Assembly (NCBI RefSeq): GCF_047496725.1
Contig: NC_132977.1
Location: 2,575,001 to 2,639,000, forward strand
Reading direction: 5' to 3'
DNA: 64,000 nucleotides
From: Anoplolepis gracilipes
Taxonomy: Eukaryota; Arthropoda; Insecta; Hymenoptera; Formicidae
A model generated the notes under the pieces. The model made no database searches. It saw only the letters and a program-made list of their open reading frames with translations, and was not told the DNA's origin. Positions 1 through 13,859 of the stretch are shown in pieces. Each line of letters opens with the position of its first letter. Position 1 is the first letter of the stretch. Position numbers and translations under genes: made by a program.

Positions 1-3000
1 TAACTGTGTAAAATGTATCGTTTCTGTTGCTGTCTAGAATGACATTTGTGACGAAATATATCTCATTAAATCACCTGATACTTTGATACCCTAAATAATA
101 TTCTTATTTTAACAATATCTGTAGTTTCAAAATGTAAATCTTAAACTGAGATTATGTTGCGTTAAACAAAGAAAATTTGCTCGGATAAAGACATTTTATA
201 TAGTTCAACCAAGAAAAATATACTCTTATTATTTAAGAATAATTTTCTTGAATAGAGAGAAAAAAATGTTGGATAGAAAATAACACATGTTCAAATCGAA
301 GATTATCATTTTCTTAGAGTTAAAATCATTATTTTATTCTTGAAATGACAATCGTAGTATTGAAATAAGATTATAATATTGTTAAAATTTAAGATTTTTA
401 AATTCTTCCAAGAAGATTATAAATCGTTGCGTATATATGAAACAATGAACGCGTTCATATGAGTATATAAGTTTCGATTTGAGATTTACTTTTTTTCCGT
501 GTGGATATCGAAATTTCCATTAATAAGTATTGATCATTTCGAGATTATTTTGAAGCGAAATGTATGGGACGATACGTTCAAAAGATGGATGAGTGCGTAA
601 AAAATCGTGCAACAAGTAAATGGAATGTTGTAGATTTCCACAATGTTGCAGAGGAAAAAAATTAGTGTATCAAATTAAAACTTACATACTATATACTTTA
701 GTTAACGCGACCATTGTTATATATAAGCAACGATATACTATAATCTTCTTAGAAAGGTTCGATAATCTTAAATTTCATTATTATAATTTTATTTTAGTAT
801 TTTAATAGTTATCTCAAGAATATAATGTTTTTATCTTAATTTTATTATAATTTTTTCTCAATATTTATATTTTTAAATAACAAGAATATATTTTTCTCGC
901 TAGAACTATATTAAATGTCTTCGAACAAGTGATTTGTATACATTTAACGCTATATAATTTCATCTCAAGATTTACGTGTCAAGAATAAAGATATTCTCAA
1001 AATAAGAATAGTCTCTTTTTGTGTGCTATCTCACTTTCGATACGAAATTGCATATATGCGCAATTATCGGATGTCGCATTCGTTGAGATCATCTTCAGTC
1101 AACGATGTAAAGAAAAAAAGAAAAAAATGACAACGTACCATTGCAGAAGCGCGATTGAGATACATTGCGCTCGGAGGAAAGATACGCGGATCGAGTAGAA
1201 TCGATCGTATCCTCCTATTGGGAAATGCGCATCGCATCGGTGGAATGCAGTTGCACGAATTATCCGATAATTACGCGAGTCGCCCACTTATTCCTCAACC
1301 CGCGGAGATTTACGTGTGACTCCTCGCGAGTGAGGATCGAGGAACGTTCGCGATGCGACCGTCCGTTCGTCTCGGACTATCTCTTCCTCGTCGCGTCCTC
1401 CGTACACGCGTAAATCGCGCGTATCTCTCTTTCTCGTCTAATTTTCTTCTTTTTATTCGAGCGACTGCATTCGACGAAGGAGAATAATCCGCGGAACAAA
1501 GCGCGTCCCCGAAAGGTCAATGAAACGAAGTTGGAGGCCTTGTGCCTTCAACAGTTTTAGCTGCCGGACAATGAAATGACAATTCCATGACACGTCGAGG
1601 ACGTCTCTTAAGTTCGACAAACAGCCTTCTCGCGCCTTCGAGCTTTAAAGATCAAGGTTCGTTGATTTAAAAATCCCCCAGCTAAAGTGCGTGACATTAA
1701 CGCCTAGCTTCTTGATCGAACGGTGCTCTCCTTGAATAGAGGGATGGCATTCCTTCCTTCGCGATATACTCGTCGCATCTGCTTGCGTCCTTCCCTCTCA
1801 CGTTCGCGTTGTATTGTTCGTATTGTTCGAAGACATTCATGTGCCATTTCGTTCTTAAGGTCCGAGCTCCAAGATCGCGTTCGTCGGTCGTGGGTTACAC
1901 GAGCCGTAACTTCGTAGCAATTTTCATAGGTACACGTGTATGGATAAACATTTCTAGCGAATTTCGTCAGACATACGAATACACGTTTTAACGTAAATTA
2001 CGATTACTATTATTATTGAAGAAAGCTCGATTGAGAAAGTATTTCTCAATAACTATTTAGTCTCATAAAAGAAAAAATATCTGCCTTTTTCCAAGCGGAA
2101 GAGCATCGTGAGACTATTTATTTATTTATTTTTATCCTACTTACTAATTTTTTTTACTTAATAATTTTTTTAATATTTATAAAAAATTAAGTTACTTACA
2201 ACTATCTCTCATCTCCTACATTTCTAGATATTTTTGTGTCTGAATTGATTTTCGGATCTTCTCGGCTAAATTGCAATCTTGATCCCGTTCGCCAATCGTT
2301 TTTTTGAAATTCTCATAACTTCGAAGTCTCGGCGAGTCACGGAGTCCCGACGAAACCTTCGGAAACTCCCTCGCTCTGGCTGAACCAAATCCTAGAAGAA
2401 GAAATGTATTTCAGAATGTATTGCACTACTAGTGAGAAACTACCTACGGCACATTCGACGTCAAGCGCGCTTATTATTGTATGACGTAAGAAGTGAGCGT
2501 AGTTGGAGGCCACGATCTTTTTTTTTCGAGATGCCCCCCCGTAAATCGCGGGAGGATGCTGGATTGTGTATCTCACGTATGGAGATTAGAAAAAAGGGAA
2601 TTCCACATATTTTGTTTTTAATTTATAATTTAAAAAAATGGAAATCTCATCTCGATATTTTTTCTGTCTAACACTTTTTTTAATATCTAGTTGAAACAAT
2701 TTATATAATTCATTTATGGAATTTTAGTTACAATTTTATCCAAATAACGATCAATCTTCACGCATTCTGACAACTCGCGCGATTTTTACTCGCAGGTCGC
2801 ACAGGTCAGCTGGGCGACAGCCGGGAGGACTCGCCGAGAGGACTTCCTCCTATCATGTCGGGAGGAGGAAGAGGCCAAGTGGAACGTAGAATTCGCACGA
2901 ATTCAATGGAAGGTTATATGAATATACCCCGAGATCTCCTTGTCTCGAAACCGCGTGTCATACTTAAGCCGCCGCATCTCGGCGATGCCTTTGTCCGTCG

Positions 3001-5276
3001 CGAGCGCGCGCGCGCGCGGATCTAACATAAGTAGGCATTCCCTCGGTCGCGATGAAAGTGAAAACTCTTCGCTCTGCTCGCGAGAGATGACCTACTGCTT
3101 GCCAAGAATCTGGGTGCAACGTGGCGCCGTGGCATTATATGTTTGTATTCGCAGGACTCCCCGCGTGCGCCTTAAGGAAAGCGGAGTGTCAAATTAATGG
3201 TCCTCCACTTTCGATCGTTTTTTGATCATTTAACCATCCAAAGTGTTTTTCAGAATATAAAAGAATCGACTGATGCAACTGACCAGAATATATATAAATC
3301 TGTTCGCGTGAAAGTCTCATTTGCACACTGTCAATTTAAGGATGTTTGTACGTACAATCGTAGCAAAAAGTATAGCTGAAAATCGATTTAGACAAATGTT
3401 TGAGCTCCTCATATAGTTTGAGTAATAAAGCAGAATCTTATCATTTATTCATATAGTTAGAGTGTAAAATTTCTGTTTTTTTTCGGAGATTTTTCTGAAT
3501 TACAATAAGAAACTTTTTGAAATAAAACAGTGAATAATCATAAAATATAAAAGATTTTTACCTATTTCATTGATAAATTTAATAATTTGTGAAATTACAT
3601 CCTATATCTTTTGAATTATTCAGTACTTGGTCAAAATTATTTAATCAAATATTTTCTCTATATCTAAACTACATTTTTGCAAATTTTAAACTAATTTCCA
3701 TAATTCTTTCTATTCATTTTAGTTACTTGAATCAACGCAGTCACAAATTTTAAATTTCTTGCAAATTACATCCTCTTGATTGCTTCAGTGAATCGACTTT
3801 GAATTTTTTACAAGTCTTCGAACATATATGAGAACAATTTGTAACATTTTTATTAAATTTTCAATATTTCATAATATTGAGAATTTAAAATTTTAAAATA
3901 GGTAACTACTACGTAACTAAACATCCTTAAATAAATGAAGAATTCTTTACATAATTTACAAGACTCTTTCCTATCATTCTCGGCGATTGTACACTTCTAT
4001 ATTAAGAGAAGAATTAAAGTATTAAAATCGCATGTTCCCTGATGAAGTCTGCACTTCATCTTTCGCAATCTCTCTCTGTTGCGCGAGGACGTAATCGTAC
4101 TTTACAAAACTATCGAACCAGCGCACGCTCGATTACCTCATCTTCAACTTGCAATTATGCCATTATGACCGCTGCTTCACACGCGTACTTCTAGAATTAG
4201 CTTCTGAATGAGCACCTGCTGAGTGTACTACATCCACGTCTTGTTCACATGTGTGTGCGCGCGCGCGCGCGCGCGTGCCTTTTGAAAACTTCCCTCTTCC
4301 CCTTCTCAAATACGATACTTGACATCATTCCAGAAGAATGTAATACACTTTACTGGTCTCACACGTCAGGGGAGAAAATTAACTTTCTCATGAGTTACTC
4401 GAGGATACCGCAACTTCTCGAAACGATCGGTATGAGATGTAATAACAATCGATCGTTCGGCATAATTTTACATAATCACAACGAAGAAGTACCTCCTGCC
4501 GACACCATCGTTTTGCTTTCAGTTGTCATTAAATTGTTTGGACAACTTTGCAGACATACCTCCTCTTTCTCTCTCTATTTTTTCCTCCAATCTGCAATCG
4601 AAAAAAAACCAAATTAAATGCCTGAATTGAATAATTATACATTAAACATTATTACTTCTTCGCTAGAGGTTCGCTTAATTAGTTTTGGCGAACGACAAAA
4701 ACTACGAGGTCGCATGACAAGTAGCAAGAAACGCGAGATATTCGCACGAACGGGAGGCTTGTCTCATCTCTTCAAGCATCTTTCGGCAGACGAACACAAA
4801 GAGAAAATTAGTCACGCGATCGGCCGCGAGACACGCGGCCTTAATGATCCTCCTTATTCTGACAAAACGCGACAATAACAACAGCAGGTTTCGATGTATA
4901 TACTTATGGATGGGTATATGTATTTGCAACACCAAGGTCACAACCTGCTGCGAGATCAAGGTCTCTGCGTGCGCATAAAAAGGACCAAGGATGGGCATCA
5001 GCTTCGGTTTGCGACCGTAACCTTTTATCCGAGATCGGGAATAATTAATCACGATATTTTACGTTGGTCTTTCACCTGAAAAATCGGATATTCCATCGAC
5101 AGCGTGATATACTGCGATATTTAGCATGGAAAGTTTGAAATCAATATTTATTAAATAGCAAAAGAGAGATAATTACATATATAAATATTTTACAAATAAA
5201 CTCTGCATTTTTAATTTACAAATAAATTCAAAAAGAATAATAAAAAAGTTTAATTGTAAAATTTTGTATCATACAT

Positions 5277-5532
5277 TCAAAAAAATGATGCAACTTAAAC
5301 AAAAAAATTAGCGTAATTTAGATAGAAAATTTTTTTCTAGTGCTCATCTTTAAGGCCTATTGTTAAAGATAATTATATTTGTGATTAATATTTAGCAATG
5401 AGATTTTAATTTTCTAGAGGTATTGCTAGAATATTGCTGCTATAAATTCTATATGCGACAAACAATATTCTAACAGATACAAAAAATTAGAATAAAGAAA
5501 TTTATCTACATTAGTGAAATATTTTTTTGAGC
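5277..5532 (-). mobile_element. Degenerate copy of foldback MITE family A
   Basis: A run starting TTCAAAAAAATGATG and ending ATATTTTTTTGAGCG matches, with gaps, the inverted-orientation copy at 49606-49999. It shares the GATTAATATTTAGCAATGA block and the TATTGCTAGAATATTGCTGC block. The 5' part carries a deletion compared with the other copies. It has no coding capacity. Family A has further copies at 21683-22029, 41472-41849 and 49069-49999. Confidence 0.7.
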
Positions 5533-6579
5533 GTAGCAATATTTACTCTTTCTTTTTCATTAATTTTTGTTTTGTAACAAAATTATTACAGCTATGCAAT
5601 TACACCAATTGGCATCGTTATAAATGAGATCTCGCATTATCTCGCGATCGTATCATAGTTGGAACGTACATCCTGAAAGATGCATAAAAGCCTGAGAAAC
5701 GTGTATTAAATGATTTCATTTATCTCTATAATGTATATTATATGTACATATATATTAGATGGTGCCTTTCCAGCTTACAGTAGGACAAACTGGATGAGGC
5801 TGGATCAATAAATATCGAACTTATCAATAATGATTCAGCCGCGATTTCCATGTTTCATGATTTATTTATCCAACAATGAAGAATTATAATAATTAGAGAG
5901 TTAAGAATGATAGAATCACACTTTCAAAAGAAATGCTGAAATTTCAAAGTAACAAGCAATTACAAAATTCGATTGTTCCACGAACGCGAAGATTAAAAAA
6001 GTCTTTGAGCGCAATGCAATTAATAATTGTGAGAGATCTGATCTCGTCACACATTGGATCGAGATGAAATACTTGGACACGGAATACAGGCACAATTTAT
6101 TGTCTGACAATGCGAGCATAAGTAGCGTACCGTAACATGGGAAGGATATACATCGTGTATATGAAACCGAACGCGAAATATCAAATTGTTCCCATCGTCC
6201 TGGGTGACGAAATTGCGAGGGAGTGCGGAAGGAGAGCGAGGGGAAAGAGGGGGAGCGGCCTCTTTCATCGCGGACGGACAAAGAACATAGCGAGACATCC
6301 GGCGAATTTCGACGAGATTGCATCTGCTATTAATACACACGCCGATTGCACTAACGATATGCACTAATGATATGCAACGATTGCAAAATCTACTGTCCCA
6401 AACGCTAAACGACCGTAACTATAACTATTAGCACCGTCCTCGATCCATACGTAACGATTCCCCGAAGCGTGTAATTCCAAAGAAACGGACCTTTAAGAAT
6501 GTGAGTCTAAAGGGTGTGAGAATGAGATCTAATTAAAATAAATAAAATAAAATAAAAAGATAAAAAATAAGAAAAAATT

Positions 6580-6838
6580 TTAACCCTTATTCCGTACTGA
6601 TGGATCATTTTTGTCAATTTCTCGAAAACAAATAATCATAAAATAATATATTTAATTATAAGTAAATTATTTTTCAAATTTATTATTTTAATCTTTATTT
6701 AGAATGTTCAAAGAAGGTATATGCATTTTTTCAGATTTTTTAAAAACACTTTTACATATTAATAAACTTATCGAAAATACGCTGACCCACCTGTACAGTT
6801 AGAAGGTGGCAAAAATAATAATACGGAGTAAGGGTTAA
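6580..6838. mobile_element. piggyBac-like MITE, copy 1
   Basis: A 259-bp element, counting both flanking TTAA sites. It starts TTAACCCTTATTCCGTA and ends TACGGAGTAAGGGTTAA, so it has near-perfect terminal inverted repeats beginning CCC and a TTAA target duplication on each side. A TTAA target with CCC...GGG termini is the known signature of the piggyBac superfamily. The interior is AT-rich and non-coding, so it is non-autonomous. A shorter relative sits at 42083-42297. Confidence 0.8.
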
Positions 6839-7851
6839 TATTGCAATTCTCAATCAAATACTATTCACATTGATTTAATAAAAATAAAGTTGATTAGAAA
6901 TATATAAGAATCATACATTAATTAGACAAAAAATGTCACGATCTAAAGTCTCTTTAATGAAAAATTCGACATTCGATATTATAGATTTTACAATACATAT
7001 TTTGCTTGAATTAAAGATGATCTTTCAAAGAGCTGAATAATATGGATTGCATGACTCGGATTTAAGCCAGGGTACAAATTGCCATGCGATGGTTTAATAA
7101 AGTATATTTCTCCTTGATAATATTGAGATTACAATGTGTATCCGCGCGAATGAGTTGGACAATCGTTACCGATCGACCTTTCTCAGCCCGTGCGGCGAAC
7201 GTTTCGAACTTTTCATTAAGCTTACACGAAGATTAATGTTGGAACATAACTCAGCAACGTGCGTCAATCGTGCAGCCGATATTAGCCGATGTCGAGAAGA
7301 GAATTTACCGAGAAACGCACGGAAAAGGGAGACGCTATTGAAGATGTTCGCGTGAAGGATCGCGACCGACATTACTTTGCTTACACGTACGAGCATAAAT
7401 AAACATACACATACAGACACGCTCACGTGCTGATACATACTGACGATTCGACCTGCACCGTAATTAGCTCGTTGTAACACGTTGCTACACGTATCGAGGA
7501 CGTTACGTCACGAAATCGCACATCTCTGATTTATGATAGAATCGGAAATGTCAACGAAAGATTATTGGAAACGGTTTCCCAAACGAGATATTAAGTACGA
7601 TGAATAGTCTCATCTCGTAGATGAGTGTTTCTGAGGAATTGAATTTGACAGTTCGTGTAAAAAATTTTACAGATCAAACTTACCAAAAATATTGTATCTT
7701 CATTATAGAGAAGAGTGTGTATGTAAAATTAAAGCAAAATTTTTTTTTTAAATCCTGTTTCTGGATAGAAATACCGTTTTTTTTTGTAAGAAAAATACAG
7801 TAGAAAAACGTTTTTTCTTCGATAAAAAAAGATAAATTAAAAATATAGTAA

Positions 7852-7935
7852 CAAATAGGTAACAAATTTTGTTTTTTTTTCTTCATTAGTAAAAAAATAG
7901 GTAACAAATTTTGTTTTTTTTTCTTCATTATTTTT
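7852..7935. repeat. 45-bp tandem repeat, two copies
   Basis: The segment ATAGGTAACAAATTTTG followed by a T-run and CTTCATTA occurs twice in a row (about 7855-7888 and 7900-7931). It is non-coding and probably a replication-slippage duplication. Confidence 0.7.
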
Positions 7936-9350
7936 AAAAATATAACATTATTTTTCTGTATATTTTTTTGTTAATAAAAAAAGAATTAAAATTTTTATAC
8001 TTTTAATTTATCTTTTTTTCGAAAGCAATATTAATGGCTAGCAAGACTTTTACGGCAAATTACAAGAAACACGACATGATTAACATAATTTTCAGTTACA
8101 TACATAAAAAAAAAAAAAACAATTTTTATTATGTCCTTAAACTAAAATTTATTCGAATTATGTTGGGTTTATTATTATTTTAATCACAAAAATTAGTCCA
8201 TTAAAATTACTTTAAAAAAAAAAATTAATTAAAAATATAAAAATTTTAGTTTTCTCTCATCGTATTAAAATATAGCGACTTAAAACTTTTTAAAGCATTT
8301 TAAAAAATTATAAACTGTGTTTTTATATTTATAATAAAGATAATTCATTCAAATTTTAATTTGTTTTTTGGGGAATTTACCTAATTAAAAATAGTAATTA
8401 ACTATATATATAGTCTATTGGAATATAATCTATATTTAAAATAGTAATAGTTCAAATCTTTCATTTAAAAAAAATTAAAAATAATGAAAAATCAACTTAA
8501 TAAATTAACTTAATCAAAATATAAAGATGTTAAATATTTGAAAAAAAAAAATAAAGCTTGTTGTATTTTTCACAAAAAACTGTACTCTATAAAATTGTTC
8601 TACTATACAATTTTTTTCTATTATCTTATTCCCGAATCTATATTCAAGTTATTTTATTATAGTATATTCTTCTTCGCAAGTATAATTATCATTTATTTTC
8701 GGAGGCAATTTTTTAACGTAACCGTGATTGTTCACATCTTTTCGTAATATATTTATTGTTACATAACTTTCGATTACGTGCACAATTGCGTTACATCAAT
8801 GGCATTTACACATCATAAAAATATTCGGAATATATATTAGTCTATATTGATGTTAAAGGGCAAGATATTCGCGTATTAACACGTGCCGCAAACATCCGAA
8901 AATTAAATTTCACGCAGGTGCTAGTGTCATGACCGAGAGATTTAATGAAATTTCGGTTGAGAAACTTTAATATCCGCTAGCTACTTCTAGTATCACATAT
9001 TATCTAAATGGCTATTCGTTAAATACATACTCGCATAGCAATTTGCCACTCTGTGCACTTCGTTTGAATTTACGACTCTTGTAGATCGTAAATATTGTGT
9101 CATTATGCGAGAAGGTAGCTAATAAAAGATAGATTTAACGTCGTGTTAACGTTATTGTATTCGCGATTAATGTAAATTATACTATATATATTGATACGCA
9201 CATATACATAAAATAATTTTACTAAAAAAAAAAAAAAAAGAAAAAAAAAACAGTGACTTTATATACAACTTGATTTTTAGCTAACACTAACAATAAGAGT
9301 GAGATAAAATTATGCTACACTAAGCTTTTAAAAGTTAAAGGTACAGTTTG

Positions 9351-9872
9351 ATGGGAGGTACACAATTTTTTATAACTTGCAATTCAATATTGTATATTCA
9401 CATCTCGTGTGCAACTAATATTTCAAGTAGTCGCCGTAAGAATACAAACTATTTTGAAGGATTAATCGCGCATGATCTCTCGGTCATGACCGTAATAAAT
9501 CTGAAGACCTTCGTTACGACATATCTGAAAACGACCCGTTATAGAGATATCATCGATTGTGACAGATCTTTGGTGCAATCCTTCTGTCGAAAAGCTATCG
9601 TCTTTCTCAATAGCGTCACGTATGAGGAAACACTCGTGAAGAAGAGGGCCCGACCAACGACTCCTAGACACCTTCGTCAAAAGACCATTGTGTTTAAACT
9701 GCTGAAAACCCAGATGTTAGGACCCCGTTTAGAGAAGATCAAGAGAAGATTGATGATCAAGGTAGAGAAAGAAAAACTTGAATTCTCTATATTTACGAGA
9801 TATCCAACAAGCTATTTATACCTACCAATGATAGAAGAAAATAATTGTAAAAATATTTGTAAGACAATTTAA
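9351..9872 (+). CDS. Orphan ORF, 173 codons, unidentified
   Basis: An uninterrupted frame opens at an ATG and is unusually long for the local base composition. The predicted protein is basic, with many Lys/Arg in the second half (for example KKRARPTTPR and KIKRRLMIKVEKEK). I recognise no domain and see no signal peptide. There is no obvious promoter, and the flanks are extremely AT-rich. The middle (about 9450-9780) is GC-richer than its surroundings, so it may be a remnant of a transposon or old gene, a lineage-specific gene, or chance. I assign no function. Confidence 0.2.
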   Translation: MGGTQFFITCNSILYIHISCATNISSSRRKNTNYFEGLIAHDLSVMTVINLKTFVTTYLKTTRYRDIIDCDRSLVQSFCRKAIVFLNSVTYEETLVKKRARPTTPRHLRQKTIVFKLLKTQMLGPRLEKIKRRLMIKVEKEKLEFSIFTRYPTSYLYLPMIEENNCKNICKTI

Positions 9873-12800
9873 AGGCTCAAGCCACTTATCGCGGTAAATC
9901 TATCACTGAGTAGTTGTTAAGTAACGCATTTGTACGGGTTTATTTACCATCGATCTAAGGACGACATTGACATGCGTCAAGTGTGATCGTCGCAGGCCCC
10001 AAAAGGTTTCAGGAATATTATTCACGACGAGATTCATTATACGGTTGCCGTTTGTACTTGAAACGAGATACATGCGCATGACGTTGCAATTACATTACAA
10101 CATTTCTATAGAATGTTACAAAATCATAGTTATATGTTTGATTAAGTGCAGGTAGGTCGAGGCTTTCTAGGCTTTTCTTATGTCCAGAAACATCATTAGA
10201 AATATGTGAAAATACAAAATGCAAAATAGATTACAATCGTCATTTTTGATTTTCTGTCTATCCGATAAAATTATTTATTTCCTACAAAAGACGAAGATCG
10301 TTGAAATAGTGTTTGAATAATGACTTTCTTTTCTCACACTCTCGTTAATTACTCCGGCCTATCTGGAATCCTTCATCAGCAAGATCACTCCAGCAGCCGT
10401 CTCTAAGTGCACATATACATATAAGAGGAGGATGTAATTTGATCTTTGTAAGACGCGGATGAGCCAGGCTCGTTGTGCGAGCGCAGAATAGTAAGTGCAT
10501 TTATCTGAATCGTGAGTCTGCAACGCGAGACCTTATATGTAGCTACATATTGCCGCCGAAGCGCATGTACGTATAGGAGTATATCTATCTGTATGGCCTG
10601 GCGAACGCTCGACTACACACTCCGGTACTCTTATGCAAATCGTTCGGGCAGGAGCACGCTGTGGAATGACGAGCGGCTGGGTAAGGTCACCGAGGAGGAA
10701 GGTTAGAACACGGACTTAATCCCCTCTTTTGCTGACTCTTATACTGACGATGGCAATCTCCGATAACGACACGACCATCTTGGCTCAACCCTTAACGACC
10801 GCAACGACGATTAACGGATCATCCTCTTGAGAAAAAAAAAAGTTGAAGGATTCCTATATCTACCCTATTCAATTTCTTCGCTTTTCCATTTTTATTCTTT
10901 ATTTTTATTTGCATTCTTTTATTTCTTATCTTTGTCTTTCTGAAATAATACGGTAATATATAAATATACATATTTTCTGGTTTCTGTGATTAAATTTATC
11001 TTACTTACATTTCTCGTGAATATTTTTATATATTGTATATATGTTTATAATTATTGATGATACTAGGTTTTTTTTTCAATCGCACGCAGAATCTGTTTTT
11101 TGCTTAATCAAAGATGTAATGGAATTTTTCTATAGAAACCCATACACGATAGTGATTGCAGGGTATCGAATGGTGTATTAATGTTAACGTTTATGAATTA
11201 TGTTAAGGCAGAACGTATAATTACGATTACACGGATCTAACATTACATTTAATCGTTACTTACGAGCAAAGGAAGGACGTGCGGCATTCTCTGCACTCCC
11301 TGAAGAGCATCGGACCCATCTCGCGATTAGGTCGTCCCCTGTGCAAAAATCCGATCGAGGAATGTCGTGTCTCTGTCTCCGACTCTCTTATTATCGGACT
11401 CTCTCCCAATCTAACGATTCATGTGATTCGACATCGACGATACTTAAAGGTAACTCCTTCCGTGACATTAAAAAGGCACTCCCAGGCTCTCGTTGCACCG
11501 GTCCCTTTGCCTGCAGTTTCACACGCCGATGTCGGATGTAGAAACAACTGCACTGGCAATAATCTTCCATTTCTGTAACGTTTTACGAGCAAGAAATTAT
11601 CTTTTAGCACATATTTTCTCTCCTATTTACGGTATATGCATTATTTCTTTAAGAATCATTCTTTGAAAAATTATGCACGAGAAGTGGAAAGATTACATTT
11701 ATTTATTTATAAAATTATTTCTTATTACTTATTATTAATTATTATTTTATTAAATTTATTATTATTTATTACATATTACATTTATTTATATTTTTATTTG
11801 TAAAAATTTATTTAATTCTCTCCTTTTGGAATTATATATCTATAGAGTTAAAAATATATATAAAAATATATATTCTAGAACACTTTAATATATATCTTAT
11901 TCTCTCTCACTCTTACTTGTCCTTCGTGTAGTAATCAATGATTTATTCGTACCTTTCACGTTAGATTATGCATTAAACTTGTGCAAATATATAAAATTAA
12001 ATAAAGAGATATATTTTCTCTTGAATTATTATCTTTCACACATGCATATATTTTACAAAGTAAGAAAATATATTTTTTAGTAATGTTTCCGTTCAGTTTT
12101 ACAAATATCTTTATATGTTTTTTTTATAAATATTTGCAACTAATTATCTATATACTTATCTATATTTTGATTAATAAAAAATAAAAATTAATTATCATCA
12201 AGATATTAATTCGGTGCGTCAGGAATTTTTAAAAAACACATGCAAAAGAAAACGATGGTTATCTATTCAATTTCCGTCAAAATAATGAACTATAATGAAT
12301 CCGCGTGTTCATATGCAAATGTAATATATAGGAAGATACACACTCTGTTATATCTCAAGTTCTCTCAGCGTAACGATATTGCGAAATCTATCCGGATGTT
12401 TGAGATTCGGTGAGAAACCTCGTTAGATTCTCGTTCAACCCCGATTCGCATAATTAAATGTGATCGCACCGTAGCTGTGATTTCATCAAGCTTAAAGTTC
12501 TAATTAGCGAAGATGTCATGTTAACAATCTCTTTTCTCAAGTAATGTCGCGTAATATGCAGCCTTTTCTCAAGCCGGCAATTTTACAGCCACGTATTTCG
12601 CGTATCGTGGTTTATAATTTCACAATATTAATTTTGTTTTTCATTATACGTATTTTGTGAAATAATTGATTGTTACGGAAAGTACACGCGCACACAAATA
12701 TTGCGTATCGGAATCGATAATTATTCTATAACAAGTATAACATATATATATGACTAAAATTTTTTTTTATGGCAAAGGATCTTTTAATCTCTTTTTATCT

Positions 12801-13229
12801 TATAAATAATATATTCGCGCGGTTACATAAATTCCATATTAAATATATATGACAGTCGTTCAATTCTTGCCTCTCGAAAATAAAACTACGAATTTATCGG
12901 CGTACTTCATTAGACGCGAGGGATATGAATGTAATACCAAAATTTATTGACGGATTTTTAGTGCTTGAATGATTTCAATCAACGCGAAATATTGAAAATA
13001 TTAAAGTTTAATATGTTTTAAGTATAAGTTTAAGTAACTTTTATTTTTTATACAACAAAAAAGTGAAATATTCTCATCACCATACCTACCTGCACCTGTC
13101 GCGACTTATATATTGGTAATTTAGTCAAGTAACGAATAATTATAGCATAGACATATAAAATACATAGATAGATAATAGCGATGGAATGCGATCTTGTTCG
13201 GCTCGGAATCGGTTCCTTTCGGATAGGCT

Positions 13230-13859
13230 CGGTTCGCTTGCTCGTGATTGGTGGACAGTGTTCCGAAGTTGCAGCAGTTGTCAGTTGTCAGTACTCTCGT
13301 TCCCTCTTTACAAATCATCCTAATCAGGTAGAATAGACTCTGTCTATGTTTTTATATATTTATGGCGCGTATTTTATATGCGCCATCACGTTTATTGCGA
13401 GATAAAAAATTTATTTAAAAAATATATGTAAAGAAATATACTATCTCTGAAAACATTTTGGGTATGCATATATATTATATATATATTTTTTTTTCATGCA
13501 ATCCGTATAATATATCGTTTCTTGGTCACGTATTTCAAATATTTATTTATTTCTAAGAAACTTGGGTCAAGTTGGGTGTCGGGTGTCACGCTTACGTTTG
13601 TGTCACGATTGGCTGTAGAGGCAAAAGAAGGATGGTAAGGGAGGGGGAGGGTTAGGTTACCGAGAGATAACTTTGAATTTGAAATAATATCCGCACAGTG
13701 TACAGTGTGGTTTTTTTGTTTCAGTCCCATGTGATATACTTAAGAACTCCGATTTAACCTAACTTATTTAGGTTACCGTTTCGCCGGATTCTGGATTTCA
13801 ACACGAGAAAACTATAGGAAAGTTTTGACCTTTCTTTTGACTGGATAAATCGAAACGAA
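13230..13859 (+). promoter_or_regulatory. Probable maelstrom promoter region
   Basis: This is the segment directly upstream of the maelstrom ATG. It has inverted CCAAT motifs (GATTGGTGG near 13247 and GATTGGCTG near 13608), a G-rich block near 13636-13652 and no TATA box at a convincing position. CCAAT-containing, TATA-less promoters are common for germline and housekeeping genes. The transcription start is not determined. Confidence 0.35.

Larger units (their letters stand above)
1..13859. other. Left flank without a supportable gene
   Basis: This stretch is AT-rich and dense in stop codons. The open frames are short, lack start/splice context and are mostly low complexity. GC-richer patches (about 1150-1420, 2790-3190, 7130-7500 and 11270-11570) show no convincing exon. 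It contains a (GC)n run near 4258-4275, a 45-bp tandem repeat near 7850-7935, a foldback-MITE fragment (5277-5532), a piggyBac-like MITE (6580-6838) and one 173-codon orphan frame (9351-9872), each listed separately. Distal regulatory DNA or UTR exons of genes left of the window cannot be excluded. Confidence 0.5.
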
